This document shows positions 45,385 through 54,680 of a DNA stretch of 64,000 nt, one piece after another; the stretch's first letter is position 1, and the number at the start of each line of letters is the position of its first letter. The stretch spans positions 62,001 through 126,000 of the forward strand of contig CBDCYN010000038.1 of assembly GCA_965224205.1 (NCBI GenBank), in the 5' to 3' direction. Under the pieces are notes generated by a model that searched no databases, was not told the DNA's origin, and worked only from the letters and a program-made list of their open reading frames with translations. The stretch comes from CBDCYN01 sp965224205. GTDB lineage: Bacteria; Planctomycetota; Phycisphaerae; Phycisphaerales; Phycisphaeraceae. Made by a program: the position numbers and the translations under genes.

Positions 45385-46439
45385 GTCAACACCTTCTGGT
45401 CACCGGCGGCTGCGGGTTTATCGGGTCCAACTTCGTTCGGTTCGTGCTCGACCAGCGGCCCGATTGGAAGATCACGAACCTCGACTGCCTGTCCTACTCC
45501 GGCAACCCCGAGAACCTCACGGACCTCGAGGACAACCCCCGCTACAGCTTCGTCCACGGCAACATCCTCGACCGGGAATTGGTCGACCGCCTCATCGCCG
45601 GCTGCGATTCGATCGTCCACTTCGCCGCCGAGAGCCATGTCGACCGGTCGATCCTGGACTCCAAGCCGTTTATCGAATCTAACGTTATGGGCACCCAGGT
45701 CCTGCTCGACGCAGCCCGAGCCAGCGAGAAATACTGCGGCCAGGGCAGCCGGTTCGTGCACGTGAGTACCGACGAGGTCTACGGCTCACTGCCGCTAGAT
45801 CAGCCCGACCTCCTGTTTACCGAAGACACCCCGCTAGCGACCAACAGCCCGTACTCAGCCAGTAAAGCCGCCAGCGACCTGCTCGTGCGGGCGTATCACC
45901 ACACCTTCGGGTTCGAAGCGGTCACCACGCGCTGCTCCAACAACTTCGGACCCTATCAGTTCCCCGAAAAGGTCATCCCGCTGTTCGTCACTAATCTGAT
46001 CGACGGCCAGAAGGTCCCCCTCTACGGCGACGGGAAAAACGTGCGCGATTGGCTGCACGTAGAAGACCACTGCGAAGCGATCTTGGCCGTGCTCGAAAAG
46101 GGTCGGTCGGGCGAGGTCTACAACATCGGCGGCAACAACGAGCGCTCGAATCTCGAACTTACCCACGCGATCCTTCAGATCATGGGCAAGGGCCAAGACA
46201 TGATCCAACCCGTCCAAGACCGCCTCGGCCACGACCGCCGGTACGCGATCGACGCCTCAAAGATCAAGAACGAGCTGGGCTGGCAACCCACACGGTCCGC
46301 CTGGCCGGGGGCGCTAGAGAAAACAGTCCAGTGGTACGTCGACCACCCCCAATGGTGGCAGCGGGTCAAGAGCGGGCAATACCGCAGCTACTACGAACAG
46401 CAGTACGGCCAACGCGAAAACGCCGGATCTCTTAAGTAG
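45381..46439 (+). CDS. rmlB: dTDP-glucose 4,6-dehydratase
   Basis: A 352-residue extended short-chain dehydrogenase that converts dTDP-glucose to dTDP-4-keto-6-deoxyglucose. The Rossmann motif TGGCGFIGSNFVRF is at residues 8-21, the active-site YxxxK is in PYSASKAASD, and VSTDEVYGSL and CSNNFGPYQFPEKVIP are family hallmarks. It is the last gene of the rmlACDB operon, joined by an ATGA overlap. The rhamnose precursor made here would feed surface polysaccharide synthesis. Confidence 0.96.
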   Translation: MSQHLLVTGGCGFIGSNFVRFVLDQRPDWKITNLDCLSYSGNPENLTDLEDNPRYSFVHGNILDRELVDRLIAGCDSIVHFAAESHVDRSILDSKPFIESNVMGTQVLLDAARASEKYCGQGSRFVHVSTDEVYGSLPLDQPDLLFTEDTPLATNSPYSASKAASDLLVRAYHHTFGFEAVTTRCSNNFGPYQFPEKVIPLFVTNLIDGQKVPLYGDGKNVRDWLHVEDHCEAILAVLEKGRSGEVYNIGGNNERSNLELTHAILQIMGKGQDMIQPVQDRLGHDRRYAIDASKIKNELGWQPTRSAWPGALEKTVQWYVDHPQWWQRVKSGQYRSYYEQQYGQRENAGSLK

Positions 46440-46460
46440 GTCCGGGCCTGCCCAGACCTA
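46437..46460. terminator. Weak hairpin at the rmlB / sensor kinase convergence
   Basis: An interrupted stem (TAGGTC..GACCTA, with GGG/CCC inside) includes the rmlB stop codon. There is no T-run after it, so its role as a terminator is uncertain. Confidence 0.3.
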
Positions 46461-46516
46461 CACCTATTGCCCCTCTCCTAGTGAAGACCCACAGACAGAT
46501 CTGTTAATCCGCTTGC

Positions 46517-47890
46517 TTACACGCGCGGCTCGCTGGTTTCGACGGTCGGTTCAGCAACGTGCCCATGACGAACGGGCAGGTGGATCCGGAACTCGCTGCC
46601 TTGCCCGGGCGTGCTGCTAACCGTCACCCGCCCGCCGTGGGCGGTCGTGATGTGCTTGACGATCGCTAAACCCAGCCCCGTGCCCCCGCGGACCGCCGCG
46701 TGCCCGTCGTGCGGTCGGTAGAAGCGTTCGAAGATCCGGCTGTGGTGCTTCGGATCGATCCCGCAGCCGTGGTCGCGCACGCAGATGATCACCTCCCCAT
46801 GATCATCGATCCCTTCAAGGTGGACCACCCCCCGATTGGGGCTGTATTTAATCGCATTATCCACGAGGTTGACGATCGCCTGTTCGAGCAACGGACGATT
46901 CAGATCCGCACGAAGATGCGGGGCACAATTCACGTCGAGGTCGACCCCCCGCTGTTTGGCCATGATCTGGCATGACTCGGCGGCGGCTTGCATCACCGGT
47001 GCCAAGAGCGTGTTGGCCAGCTCGATCCGGTGCTGTTGGTCGGCCTGCTCGACCCGGGCCAGGGTCAGCAGGTCTTCGACCAAAGCGTGGAGGCGGTCGG
47101 CTTGGCGGGCGATCATTTTCAGGAACTGGCCGGCTTCGGCCGAAGGCCCACCCGTGCCATCGAGGAGCGTCTCGACTGCGGCCTTGATCGCCGTGACCGG
47201 GGTCTTGATCTCGTGCGACGCGTTGGCGACGAAGTCGCGGCGGATGGTTTCGAGCCGGCGCAGATCGGTCACGTCGTGGAGCACGATCAGCGTCCCGATC
47301 CGATGCCGGTGGTCGTCCCGCAAGCTGGTCCCCTGGACCTCCAGTACGCGCAGCGGCACGCTCATCCCCAGCGCCCGATCGTGGGCCGCCAATCGTAAGG
47401 TAACTTCCCCGAGGACGGGCTTGCCGCTTTGGAGGGCCTGGGCGATCGTCTGCTGCAACGCGGTGTTGCGGACGGTCTCTTGGATACTGCGGTGCATCGC
47501 CCAACTCGGATCAATGTCCAGGAGCCTCGCGGCCGCCGGATTGATCTTGATCACCCGTTCGTCCAGGTCCACCGCCAGCACCCCCTCGGCCATACTGCCC
47601 AGCACCGCTTCGAGCTCGTTGCGTTGCTGGAGCACGGTCTGGAGACGGTTCTTGAGCTGAGCCGACATGCTGTTCATCGATTCGGCCAAACCGGCCAACC
47701 GGCTGGGGCCGGCCGTGGGCAAGGGCTGGCTTAAGTCACCGTTGGCTAGCCGTTGAGCGCCACGCCGAAGCAACGATAGGTATTGGTTGCTCCTCAGCGC
47801 CACCACCATGCACACACACCCCGTTACGATCGAGGTGATCAACGCCACACTGGACGCTTCCAAAATCGATAGGGCCGCATGCGTGGTCAT
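46517..47890 (-). CDS. PhoR-like sensor histidine kinase
   Basis: A 457-residue membrane sensor. An N-terminal transmembrane helix (SSVALITSIVTGCVCMVVAL) is followed by a HAMP-like segment (LAGLAESMNSMSAQLKN), a PAS domain (LGSMAEGVLAVDLDERVIKI to VLHDVTDL), a dimerisation domain with the phospho-accepting His in ANASHEIKTPVTAIKAA, and an ATPase domain with N box LVDNAIKYSP and GTGLGLAIVKH. This layout is that of PhoR. It lies downstream of the response regulator with a 182-base gap. The ATG at 47890 is preferred, because an upstream frame extension (to 47956) has no hydrophobic or family sequence. With the porin beyond, a phosphate-starvation role is likely. Confidence 0.85.
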   Translation of the reverse strand: MTTHAALSILEASSVALITSIVTGCVCMVVALRSNQYLSLLRRGAQRLANGDLSQPLPTAGPSRLAGLAESMNSMSAQLKNRLQTVLQQRNELEAVLGSMAEGVLAVDLDERVIKINPAAARLLDIDPSWAMHRSIQETVRNTALQQTIAQALQSGKPVLGEVTLRLAAHDRALGMSVPLRVLEVQGTSLRDDHRHRIGTLIVLHDVTDLRRLETIRRDFVANASHEIKTPVTAIKAAVETLLDGTGGPSAEAGQFLKMIARQADRLHALVEDLLTLARVEQADQQHRIELANTLLAPVMQAAAESCQIMAKQRGVDLDVNCAPHLRADLNRPLLEQAIVNLVDNAIKYSPNRGVVHLEGIDDHGEVIICVRDHGCGIDPKHHSRIFERFYRPHDGHAAVRGGTGLGLAIVKHITTAHGGRVTVSSTPGQGSEFRIHLPVRHGHVAEPTVETSEPRV

Positions 47891-48072
47891 CGTTCTTGGT
47901 CCCGGAGATAGACCGGCGATTTGATCGGTGCACAGCAGATCCGAGCTTCGGCTCAAAACCTTGCTGCGCCGGCGGGTCTTTCGTCATCACATCATAGGCG
48001 CCGTCGGTCCGGGCCCGCCGCGGTCATCGGATGACGCATGCCGGCACCCCCGATTGGGGGCGCCGAGGCCGT

Positions 48073-48837
48073 TCATCCCTTGAACCGGTACCCTACGCCG
48101 CGCACCGTTTGGACACAGGCGCCGTGTTCACCCAGCTTGCGGCGTAGCCCGACGATCAGCACGTCGATCGACCGGTCGGTGACCGCAACCAGCTGACCGT
48201 GGATCGCGTCGACGATCTGCTGACGGCCGTACACCCGGCCGGGGTGCCTGGCCAGCAGGCAAAAGAGCCGGAACTCCGTCGCGGTGAGTTCGACCGGGTC
48301 GCCCTGGATCAGGACCTCGTGCCGATCGATGTGGATGGTAAAGTCACCGGCGCGGATGACCGTGCGTTGATCGTCGTCTTGAGAAGCGGTCTCGGGAGCG
48401 GGCTTGCGCCGCTTGACCGCGCGTAGCCGCGCCAGCAGGACGCGCGGGCTAAATGGCTTGACGATGTAGTCATCGGCGCCCAGCTCTAGGCCGGTGACGA
48501 TGTCCGCCTCCTCACCCTTAGCGGTGAGCATGATGATGGGAATGGAAGCGGTGTCTGGGTTGGCCTTGATCCGGCGGCAGATCTCCAGCCCGTCGATGCC
48601 CGGCAGCATCAGGTCGAGCAGGACCAGGTCCGGCTTCTGGTTTTTGACCACTTTCAAGGCCAGCTCCCCACTGGAGACGCACGCGGCGTCGAACCCGTCC
48701 CGCTCGAGGTTGTAGCACAGCAGCTCCTGAAGATCCTGCTCGTCTTCGACCACGAGCACCCGGGGCCGAGACGGGTCTGTAAACTCAACCGGGGGTTTTG
48801 GAGACGATCGGGATCGTGCTGGCATTTCAGTCAACAT
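48073..48837 (-). CDS. PhoB-like response regulator
   Basis: A 254-residue OmpR/PhoB-family transcription factor. The receiver domain has the acidic pocket VVEDEQD, the phosphorylation site Asp in LVLLDLMLPG, and Lys in YIVKPFSP. The C-terminal winged helix includes ELTATEFRLFCLLARHPGRV and RSIDVLIVGLRRKLG, ending GVGYRFKG. About 25 residues precede the receiver. The ATG at 48837 has GGAG 8 bases upstream. It would be phosphorylated by the kinase encoded directly downstream. Exact PhoB function is inferred from the kinase architecture and the adjacent porin. Confidence 0.88.
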   Translation of the reverse strand: MLTEMPARSRSSPKPPVEFTDPSRPRVLVVEDEQDLQELLCYNLERDGFDAACVSSGELALKVVKNQKPDLVLLDLMLPGIDGLEICRRIKANPDTASIPIIMLTAKGEEADIVTGLELGADDYIVKPFSPRVLLARLRAVKRRKPAPETASQDDDQRTVIRAGDFTIHIDRHEVLIQGDPVELTATEFRLFCLLARHPGRVYGRQQIVDAIHGQLVAVTDRSIDVLIVGLRRKLGEHGACVQTVRGVGYRFKG

Positions 48838-48933
48838 CACATGGGCTCCATCCCGTGATTATAGATCAGCCCGGTCACGTTCCACGGTATTGTGAGCTGC
48901 CGACAGTTGTTCATTTCCGGGCGTGACCAGGCG

Positions 48934-50424
48934 CTAAAACAACAGCTGGAACTGCGAACGCACAACCACCTGCCCGTCTTCACCCGGGGCGTCCCTTAGG
49001 ACACCCAGCCCGGTGTGCCGGTCTCTGACGTTGTCGAAGGCGATCATGACGTCGACGGTCAATTTCGCGTTGTGCTTGTCAAAGTAGTAATTGGCCCCGA
49101 ACGTGAAGATCCGCAGGATATCGTCGCGACCGACCCCGTTGGTCCCGTTGGTGCCGTCGAAATCCATCCATTCAAACCGGCCGAATGGCTCTAGGCTCCC
49201 GTCGCCCAAGGGGATGTTGTACCCCCCCTGGATCAAGAACCCGATCCGATCGAACTCATCGGCCGATACGACCTGGTCAAAATCGCTGTGCTGGCCCGCG
49301 ATCGCCGCGAACACGTTCACGCCGGCCACCTCGATGGAGCCGTCCACGGTCCAGGCCCAGAAGTTGTTGTTGTTGAACCCGTCGCCGGTCTCACCGATCT
49401 CGTAGTGCAATGCCGCCCCGAAAAACGCCGCCAGGTCTTCCCCGGACCACGCGGTAAAATCTTTCATCTGCTTCCAGCTGCCGGCTATTTTTACGTCGAT
49501 CCGCCCGGTCAAGGCGATGTCCACCGCGTCCTCGAAAAACCGCTTGGACGTGTCTCGGTCGTCGCCTTCTTCTTCGTTGAAATCCTCTTCTTGGGTAAAG
49601 AAAATGTCCGTCGAGCCGCTACCGGATTTAAAACCATCGTGGATCATACCGTGGATCTGGACAGCCTCGCCCACGTCGGCGATCACGCCAAACCCCTGGA
49701 CCTTATCGACCGTGAACTGTTCGTTGAAGACCGACCGCTCGACCGCCAGCTGCCGTTTCGAGCTAGTCAGCTCCTCACGCATGAACGGGGCCTTGTCCTC
49801 CCCCACCCAGAGCGTGACCGCGTCGGTGAGCTTGTAATCGATCACGATCTTGTCCGCTTCAACGGTGTTGTCCTCCCGATCGACCTCGATCTGGATCTCA
49901 TAGCCGATCTTCGGGCTGGCCACGTGACCGCTGAACGCAATTTTGGCGCGGCGGATCTCGAACCCTGACTTGAAGTCATCGACGGGGTTGGCTTCTTCGC
50001 CACCATCTTCAAACCCGGTGTTCTCCCTGAAATTCGCGACGTAGCGGACCTGGATCCGCCCGTCGATCTCCATCAGGAATAGCCCCCCCGGCGAACGCAA
50101 GAAGAAATGCTTGCCGTTGTGGCCAGCGGTAAGGCCGTCATCGAGTAGGCTCGCCCGTGAGTCAGCATCGGCCAGGACGTCTTCGATCAGGCCCCGGATC
50201 TGCATCTCTCGCTGCTCGTTGAGCCAGTCCTCTTCTTGACCGGCCTTGAGCTGGGCGACCTCCATTTTCAGGTTATGAAGTTCCGCGTTCGAACGGCGAA
50301 GCTGGGCCACCTCTTCTTGCAATGCCCGCAGCTGCGCCGCTTCGTCTCCCGTTACTCCCGCGTGAACCAAACCACTGCAAGACAGAGCCCCAGCTACGAA
50401 ACCTATGGTACTCATCAGTCGCAT
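48934..50424 (-). CDS. Phosphate-selective-porin-type outer-membrane protein
   Basis: A 496-residue protein with a signal peptide (STIGFVAGALSCSGLVHAG), a coiled-coil stretch (AAQLRALQEEVAQLRRSNAEL ..., about residues 28-70), and a beta-barrel of the OprO/OprP type (DGRIQVRYVANFRENTG, FEIRRAKIAFSGHV, FMREELTSSKRQLAVERS). It ends in QFQLLF with the terminal aromatic residue expected of outer-membrane proteins. The N-terminal coiled coil is common in porins of planctomycete-like outer membranes. The start is firm: TAAGGAG lies 8 bases before the ATG. Its place upstream of the PhoBR-like pair suggests phosphate uptake, but no Pho box was confidently found. Confidence 0.82.
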   Translation of the reverse strand: MRLMSTIGFVAGALSCSGLVHAGVTGDEAAQLRALQEEVAQLRRSNAELHNLKMEVAQLKAGQEEDWLNEQREMQIRGLIEDVLADADSRASLLDDGLTAGHNGKHFFLRSPGGLFLMEIDGRIQVRYVANFRENTGFEDGGEEANPVDDFKSGFEIRRAKIAFSGHVASPKIGYEIQIEVDREDNTVEADKIVIDYKLTDAVTLWVGEDKAPFMREELTSSKRQLAVERSVFNEQFTVDKVQGFGVIADVGEAVQIHGMIHDGFKSGSGSTDIFFTQEEDFNEEEGDDRDTSKRFFEDAVDIALTGRIDVKIAGSWKQMKDFTAWSGEDLAAFFGAALHYEIGETGDGFNNNNFWAWTVDGSIEVAGVNVFAAIAGQHSDFDQVVSADEFDRIGFLIQGGYNIPLGDGSLEPFGRFEWMDFDGTNGTNGVGRDDILRIFTFGANYYFDKHNAKLTVDVMIAFDNVRDRHTGLGVLRDAPGEDGQVVVRSQFQLLF

Positions 50425-50601
50425 CGTGTTGTCTCCTTAATCATGTCCCCGGATCGTTACTCTCAGGGGAACCGCCCTGGATTATCTGTGCAGAACTCTA
50501 AGTCGTTACGGTTAGTCGTTTGTAAGAATATGATTAGAGAATCACTAGCATTCTTTCTCATCCGGATTAAAACCCTAACTTAGTGAGCGGCCATCTCGTC
50601 G

Positions 50602-50973
50602 TCAATGGCGCACCGCCGGATCGTTCGGTGGGGTAATCTGCCGCAGATACCGCCAGCTATAGATCCCGGTGTCGTGGCCGTCGGAGAAGGTGATCCGCAC
50701 CGCGTAGTTGCCGATCATTTCGGCCCCGGTAGCGGTTAGTGGCTGGTCGCTGGCCGCGTCCGACGTGAGAGGCAAGACGGTCAACGGGTTTTTAGCCATC
50801 TGCTCACGAAGCTGTCGAGCTTCGGCCGATGGGGACATGCGACGCAGATAAAGCAAGGGGTAGAACACTTTGGAACCGTCCGCCCAATGAACCGTCAAAC
50901 CCTTGGCTCGATCGAGTTCTAGGTGCTGGGGCCGGTCGGCTGAGCCGGGTGAAGGTAGGGGCGGGTCGCTCAT
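50602..50973 (-). CDS. DUF971-family protein
   Basis: A 123-residue cytoplasmic protein of the DUF971 family, related to the N-terminal domain of gamma-butyrobetaine hydroxylase (LTVHWADGSKVFYPLLYLRRMSP, then GNYAVRITFSDGHDTGIYSW). Some members are linked to Fe-S protein assembly or fused to Mrp/ApbC. The usual Cys residues after LRR (CPCA) are replaced by MSPSA here. It follows the PQQ-dehydrogenase gene on the same strand by 53 bases, so they may be co-transcribed. Confidence 0.8.
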   Translation of the reverse strand: MSDPPLPSPGSADRPQHLELDRAKGLTVHWADGSKVFYPLLYLRRMSPSAEARQLREQMAKNPLTVLPLTSDAASDQPLTATGAEMIGNYAVRITFSDGHDTGIYSWRYLRQITPPNDPAVRH

Positions 50974-51026
50974 TGTCGATCCAGCTCTATCCGGGACGCA
51001 TCTCTAAGAGAGGCGGACATGATCGT

Positions 51027-52160
51027 TTACTGTTCTTTACCCACAAGTTTGTAGATCCGCCCGTCAAACGATGCGACATAGATCTCCCCATCACGGTCTT
51101 CCCCGAAGCTCGCCGGCGAAGGGACCCGGCACAGGTAACGGTGCTCCGTGACACGTTGCCCATCGTAACGCAGCAACCAGACCAAACCGGTCTCGAAATC
51201 GCCGTAGATATACGCCCCCACTAACCACGGGATTTGCTTACCACGGTAGACGTATCCACCGGTGATCGACCGCGCCTCGCCGCGGGGGTGGTCGACGACG
51301 GGCATCTCGAACGGCCCCAGCCGGTCACGGCGGTTGAAGGGGTGGTTGCCTTCCCACTCGTTCCACCCGTAGTTGCCGCCCTTCTTGATCAGATCGATCT
51401 CTTCCCATTTGACCTGGCCCACATCCCCCGCCCATAAATCCCCGGTCACTCGATCGAAGGAAAACCGCCACACGTTGCGCAGCCCATACGCCCAAATCTC
51501 GCCCCGAGCGCCCTTAACACCCACAAACGGGTTATCCGCAGGGATCGCGTACCCAAGCCCGGGGTCCTGTGGGTTGACATCAATCCTCAGAATCGTGGCT
51601 AAAAGCGTCCCTACGTTTTGTCCCTGATCACGCGGGTCGTCCGCCGCCCCACCGTCGCCCAAGGCGACGTAGAGGTACCCGTCGGGCCCAAACTCGATCA
51701 TCCCCCCGTTATGGTTGCTCCACGGCTGATCGACCTCAAGGATCACAGACTCACTGCCCGGATCGATCGTCTGGCCCGTCTGATCCATCGTGAACGAAGA
51801 TAAAACGTTCCGCCGTCGGCCCTGCGCCGCGGTGTAGTGGAGATAGATCCTCCGGCTGGTCTTAAACTCAGGGTCGAACGCCAGGCCCAGCAGGCCCTCC
51901 TCGTTGCCTTCACGCCGCACCTTCTTTTGAAGGTCAACCGCCAGATGGGTGGCCTGAACCCGTGGATCGTTCTCAAATACATGCACCCGCCCGGCCTGCT
52001 CGACCACGAACAACCGGTCGGTGCCATCGTTGGGGGCTGTAACATATAAAGGTCGGTGGAATTTTAGGTCAGCGAAGGCGACCTCGAAGTGCGCGGCGTC
52101 CTGGGCCCAAACGGGAACGCTTAATAACACCACAATCGCGCCGAAAAGACGACGAAGCAT
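51027..52160 (-). CDS. PQQ-dependent sugar dehydrogenase-like exported protein
   Basis: A 377-residue exported beta-propeller protein with a signal peptide (RRLFGAIVVLLSVPVWAQ). The family pattern of soluble glucose/sorbosone dehydrogenases is visible: RLFVVEQAGRVHVFEN, EEGLLGLAFDPEF, NHNGGMIEFGPDGYLYVALGDGG, YGLRNVWRFSFDR and GNYGWNEWEGNHPF. It likely oxidises an aldose in the periplasm with pyrroloquinoline quinone, although whether this strain makes PQQ cannot be told from the window. The metal/PQQ-contact histidine region (SNHNGG) is retained. The start codon ATG at 52160 gives a normal signal peptide. Confidence 0.85.
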   Translation of the reverse strand: MLRRLFGAIVVLLSVPVWAQDAAHFEVAFADLKFHRPLYVTAPNDGTDRLFVVEQAGRVHVFENDPRVQATHLAVDLQKKVRREGNEEGLLGLAFDPEFKTSRRIYLHYTAAQGRRRNVLSSFTMDQTGQTIDPGSESVILEVDQPWSNHNGGMIEFGPDGYLYVALGDGGAADDPRDQGQNVGTLLATILRIDVNPQDPGLGYAIPADNPFVGVKGARGEIWAYGLRNVWRFSFDRVTGDLWAGDVGQVKWEEIDLIKKGGNYGWNEWEGNHPFNRRDRLGPFEMPVVDHPRGEARSITGGYVYRGKQIPWLVGAYIYGDFETGLVWLLRYDGQRVTEHRYLCRVPSPASFGEDRDGEIYVASFDGRIYKLVGKEQ

Positions 52161-52434
52161 GAACGTATCTTAACGAATGAACCGGACCGTTACCGGCTCA
52201 AACCCTCAAAACATCTGATCGGCACAGGATCGTATGGGAGTCGGCCGCGAGGCCGGCAGCAGATATTTTTAACCCCAGATGGTTTCGCTGCGGGTGTCGA
52301 CGACGAGATCTTCTCTACGCATCCAGATTAGTCCGTGCGTTCTCGCAGCGAGCCGCGTCCGTGAGGAAGCGGGTTCTTCGTTGCATCGGACACCACCGCG
52401 GGACCTACACCAACCCCAATAAAGCCGCAGCGAT

Positions 52435-54315
52435 TCATCCGTCGCTTAACGGGCTTCGCGCTAGCCGGACCGGCAATGGCTGCTGGGTCGGCTCGACCCC
52501 TAGGTAGGCCAGAGACTGTTCGATCACCCGCATGGCCGACGGGGCCGAGACCGTGCCGCCGTAGTAGCCGATCGACGGGTCGGGCCGGTGGATCACCGCG
52601 ACCACCACAAGGCGGGGCCGATCCAGCGGGGCGCAGCCCACGAACGACGCCACGTATTGCTTGGGCAGGTATCCCCCGTTTACCCTGTCGGGCACCTGCG
52701 CGGTCCCGGTCTTGCCAAAGATCTCGTAGTACGGGCTGTTGGCCTTTCGCCCGGTGCCCTCGGTAACAACCCGTCGCAACACCCGGCGCGTGTGGGCCGC
52801 GGCCGCGGGGTGGAGCACCAATTCATAGATCGGCTGGTCGTGGGCCGCTTGAGGGTCTGCACCGTCGGCCAAGATGGTGGGCGTCACGAGCACCCCGCCG
52901 TTGGCGATCGTGCAGTACGCCCGGGCCAGCTGAAGGGCGGTGACCGCAACCTCTTGGCCCATCGGGACGCTCGTTTCCGAATAATGGTTCCACCGCCGCA
53001 GCGGGTTGACGATCCCACGCACCTCTCCCGGCAGCCCACTGCCGGTTTTGGCCCCGAACCCGAACAGCTTGACCGTCTTGTGCAGGCGTTCGATCCCCAT
53101 CCGTTGGCCGACGATCGCCATCCCGATATTGCTGGACTTGACCAGCACATCGTCCCAGGTGATCCGCCCGTGGGCGTGGGCATCGCGCAGGACCCGGCCC
53201 TTGGGAGACACGTAGTACCCTCCCTTCGTGCAATCGATCATCTCATCGGGTTTCGCGAACCCTGCTTCGGAGGCTTTGGCCCAGATCAGCGCCTTGAACG
53301 TCGATCCAGGCTCGAAAACATCGGTGACACAACGGTTGCGACGGTCCTGGGGTTTCGTTTGTGAAAACCGGCCCGGGTCGAAGTGCGGGTAGTTGGCCAT
53401 CGCCAGGACCTGACCGGTCTGTGGGTCCATGACCACCATCTGACCGCTGTGGGCCGCATATCGGTCACACGTCTGTGCCAGTTGCGTCTCGGCGATCGAT
53501 TGGATGGTCGCGTCGAGGCTGAGCCGGATCGGCTGGCCGTCGGCCGGTGCACGGTAGGTGCGGCGCTCAACCCACAGGGGCTTCCTGGCCGCGTCACGGA
53601 GGTAGCTGAGCGTCCCCGGCTCGCCCGCCAGCCGGGTATTGAACGACCGTTCGAGGCCTTCGAGACCGTCGCCGTCAAACCCGACGAAGCCGATGACCTG
53701 CCCGGCCAACGGGCCATAGGGGTAGTCCCGCACCAGGCGGGGTTCGGTCGCTAGCCCCGGAAGGTGGAACCCCTTGAGGATCCGCAGACGCGCCTCGCTC
53801 AATCGGTGGTCGATCGGGACGTACCGGCGGTCGTCACGGTCGCTGATCTTTCTTTCGATCGAAGCCGGGTCGTACCCCAGCGTGTACCCGACGTGCTCGG
53901 CGAAGGTCGCGGGGTCTTCGATCAATTTCGGGTCGACAAACAGGCGTCGTGACAAGCGGGTCGCGGCCAGGACGCGCCCGCGCCGGTCGAGGAGGTTGCC
54001 GCGCCTGGCGTGGAGCGTGGTCCGGCTGCGTTGCGAGTCGATCAGACCCGCTAGACGTGCCGGCGGGAACGCCTGGAGCTGAATGACACGACCCAGCAAG
54101 ACGACCCACGCCAACCCCATAAGCCCAAGCATCCACCGGCCGGTGCGGAGGACTCGTCGCTGAGGATCTTGATGACGACCACCCGATTGAGGGTGACGGG
54201 CCCAGCCCCAGCCGCCGGTGACCCGACGATCGTGGGTAGACGACATCTCCTGCCCTGGGGTCAAGACCGGAGACCGGGCGTCGCGATTCTCTTCATGGGT
54301 TTCAAGGCTGGTCAT
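52435..54315 (-). CDS. ftsI: Penicillin-binding protein, FtsI/PBP2 class (peptidoglycan transpeptidase)
   Basis: A 626-residue class B PBP. A transmembrane helix (WMLGLMGLAWVVLLGRVIQL, about residues 63-82) anchors a PBP dimerisation domain (YVPIDHRLSEARLRILKG) and a transpeptidase domain with SxxK in PGSTFKALIW (about 335), SxN in KSSNIGM (about 392) and KTG in GKTGTAQVP (about 535). No PASTA domain is present. The ATG overlaps the ftsL-like stop by 14 bases, so translation is coupled. Cluster context (rsmH, LysM, ftsL) makes a division-type FtsI the best assignment. This matters because planctomycetes are known for lacking FtsZ and for reduced dcw clusters. Confidence 0.9.
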   Translation of the reverse strand: MTSLETHEENRDARSPVLTPGQEMSSTHDRRVTGGWGWARHPQSGGRHQDPQRRVLRTGRWMLGLMGLAWVVLLGRVIQLQAFPPARLAGLIDSQRSRTTLHARRGNLLDRRGRVLAATRLSRRLFVDPKLIEDPATFAEHVGYTLGYDPASIERKISDRDDRRYVPIDHRLSEARLRILKGFHLPGLATEPRLVRDYPYGPLAGQVIGFVGFDGDGLEGLERSFNTRLAGEPGTLSYLRDAARKPLWVERRTYRAPADGQPIRLSLDATIQSIAETQLAQTCDRYAAHSGQMVVMDPQTGQVLAMANYPHFDPGRFSQTKPQDRRNRCVTDVFEPGSTFKALIWAKASEAGFAKPDEMIDCTKGGYYVSPKGRVLRDAHAHGRITWDDVLVKSSNIGMAIVGQRMGIERLHKTVKLFGFGAKTGSGLPGEVRGIVNPLRRWNHYSETSVPMGQEVAVTALQLARAYCTIANGGVLVTPTILADGADPQAAHDQPIYELVLHPAAAAHTRRVLRRVVTEGTGRKANSPYYEIFGKTGTAQVPDRVNGGYLPKQYVASFVGCAPLDRPRLVVVAVIHRPDPSIGYYGGTVSAPSAMRVIEQSLAYLGVEPTQQPLPVRLARSPLSDG

Positions 54316-54586
54316 GAGGCCACCGCGTCACCATCAAGGCCGAAGGGTCATGGTTCGACGATTGCAGCTGCAAACCGCAGCGGTCGATCGCTTCATGAAG
54401 CGTCGTGGGGTTAATATCAGCCGCGACCCGGACCTGAAGATCCCAGACCCGTTGTTGGCAAAGGGTTCTGTGGCGATGAAGGGCGGTGATCTGGTTCATC
54501 TGCTCAAGCCGATCCTGTCGCAGGCACAGCAACGACAGGCTGATCACCGTCAACGAGCCCACAACAAACCATAGCTTGGTGTGCAT
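54302..54586 (-). CDS. FtsL-like small bitopic protein
   Basis: A 94-residue protein with an N-terminal transmembrane helix (LWFVVGSLTVISLSLLCL) and a short extracytoplasmic part beginning with a coiled-coil-like stretch (RLEQMNQITALHRHRTLCQQ). Size, topology and position between the LysM gene and ftsI match FtsL, which is poorly conserved in sequence, so the identification rests mainly on context. The ATG at 54586 follows AGGGG by 9 bases; upstream codons in the same frame are not credible. Confidence 0.6.
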   Translation of the reverse strand: MHTKLWFVVGSLTVISLSLLCLRQDRLEQMNQITALHRHRTLCQQRVWDLQVRVAADINPTTLHEAIDRCGLQLQSSNHDPSALMVTRWPHDQP

Positions 54587-54680
54587 GACGAATGGCCCCT
54601 GTCCCGCGGTTGACGTCCACCTCAGCGGCGACCTGCTCGGGCGGAGAACCCATACCTTGTAAGACAGCGCAGGGTCGACG

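Noticed and set aside
46836..47660. Long open frame of 274 codons on the plus strand
   Set aside because: It is fully antisense to the sensor kinase, has Arg/Ser/Trp-rich composition typical of shadow frames in GC-rich DNA, and no RBS.
50445..50600. Possible Pho box upstream of the porin
   Set aside because: Short repeats such as CGACT are spaced 13 bases apart, not the 11 expected of Pho-box half-sites, and match the consensus poorly.
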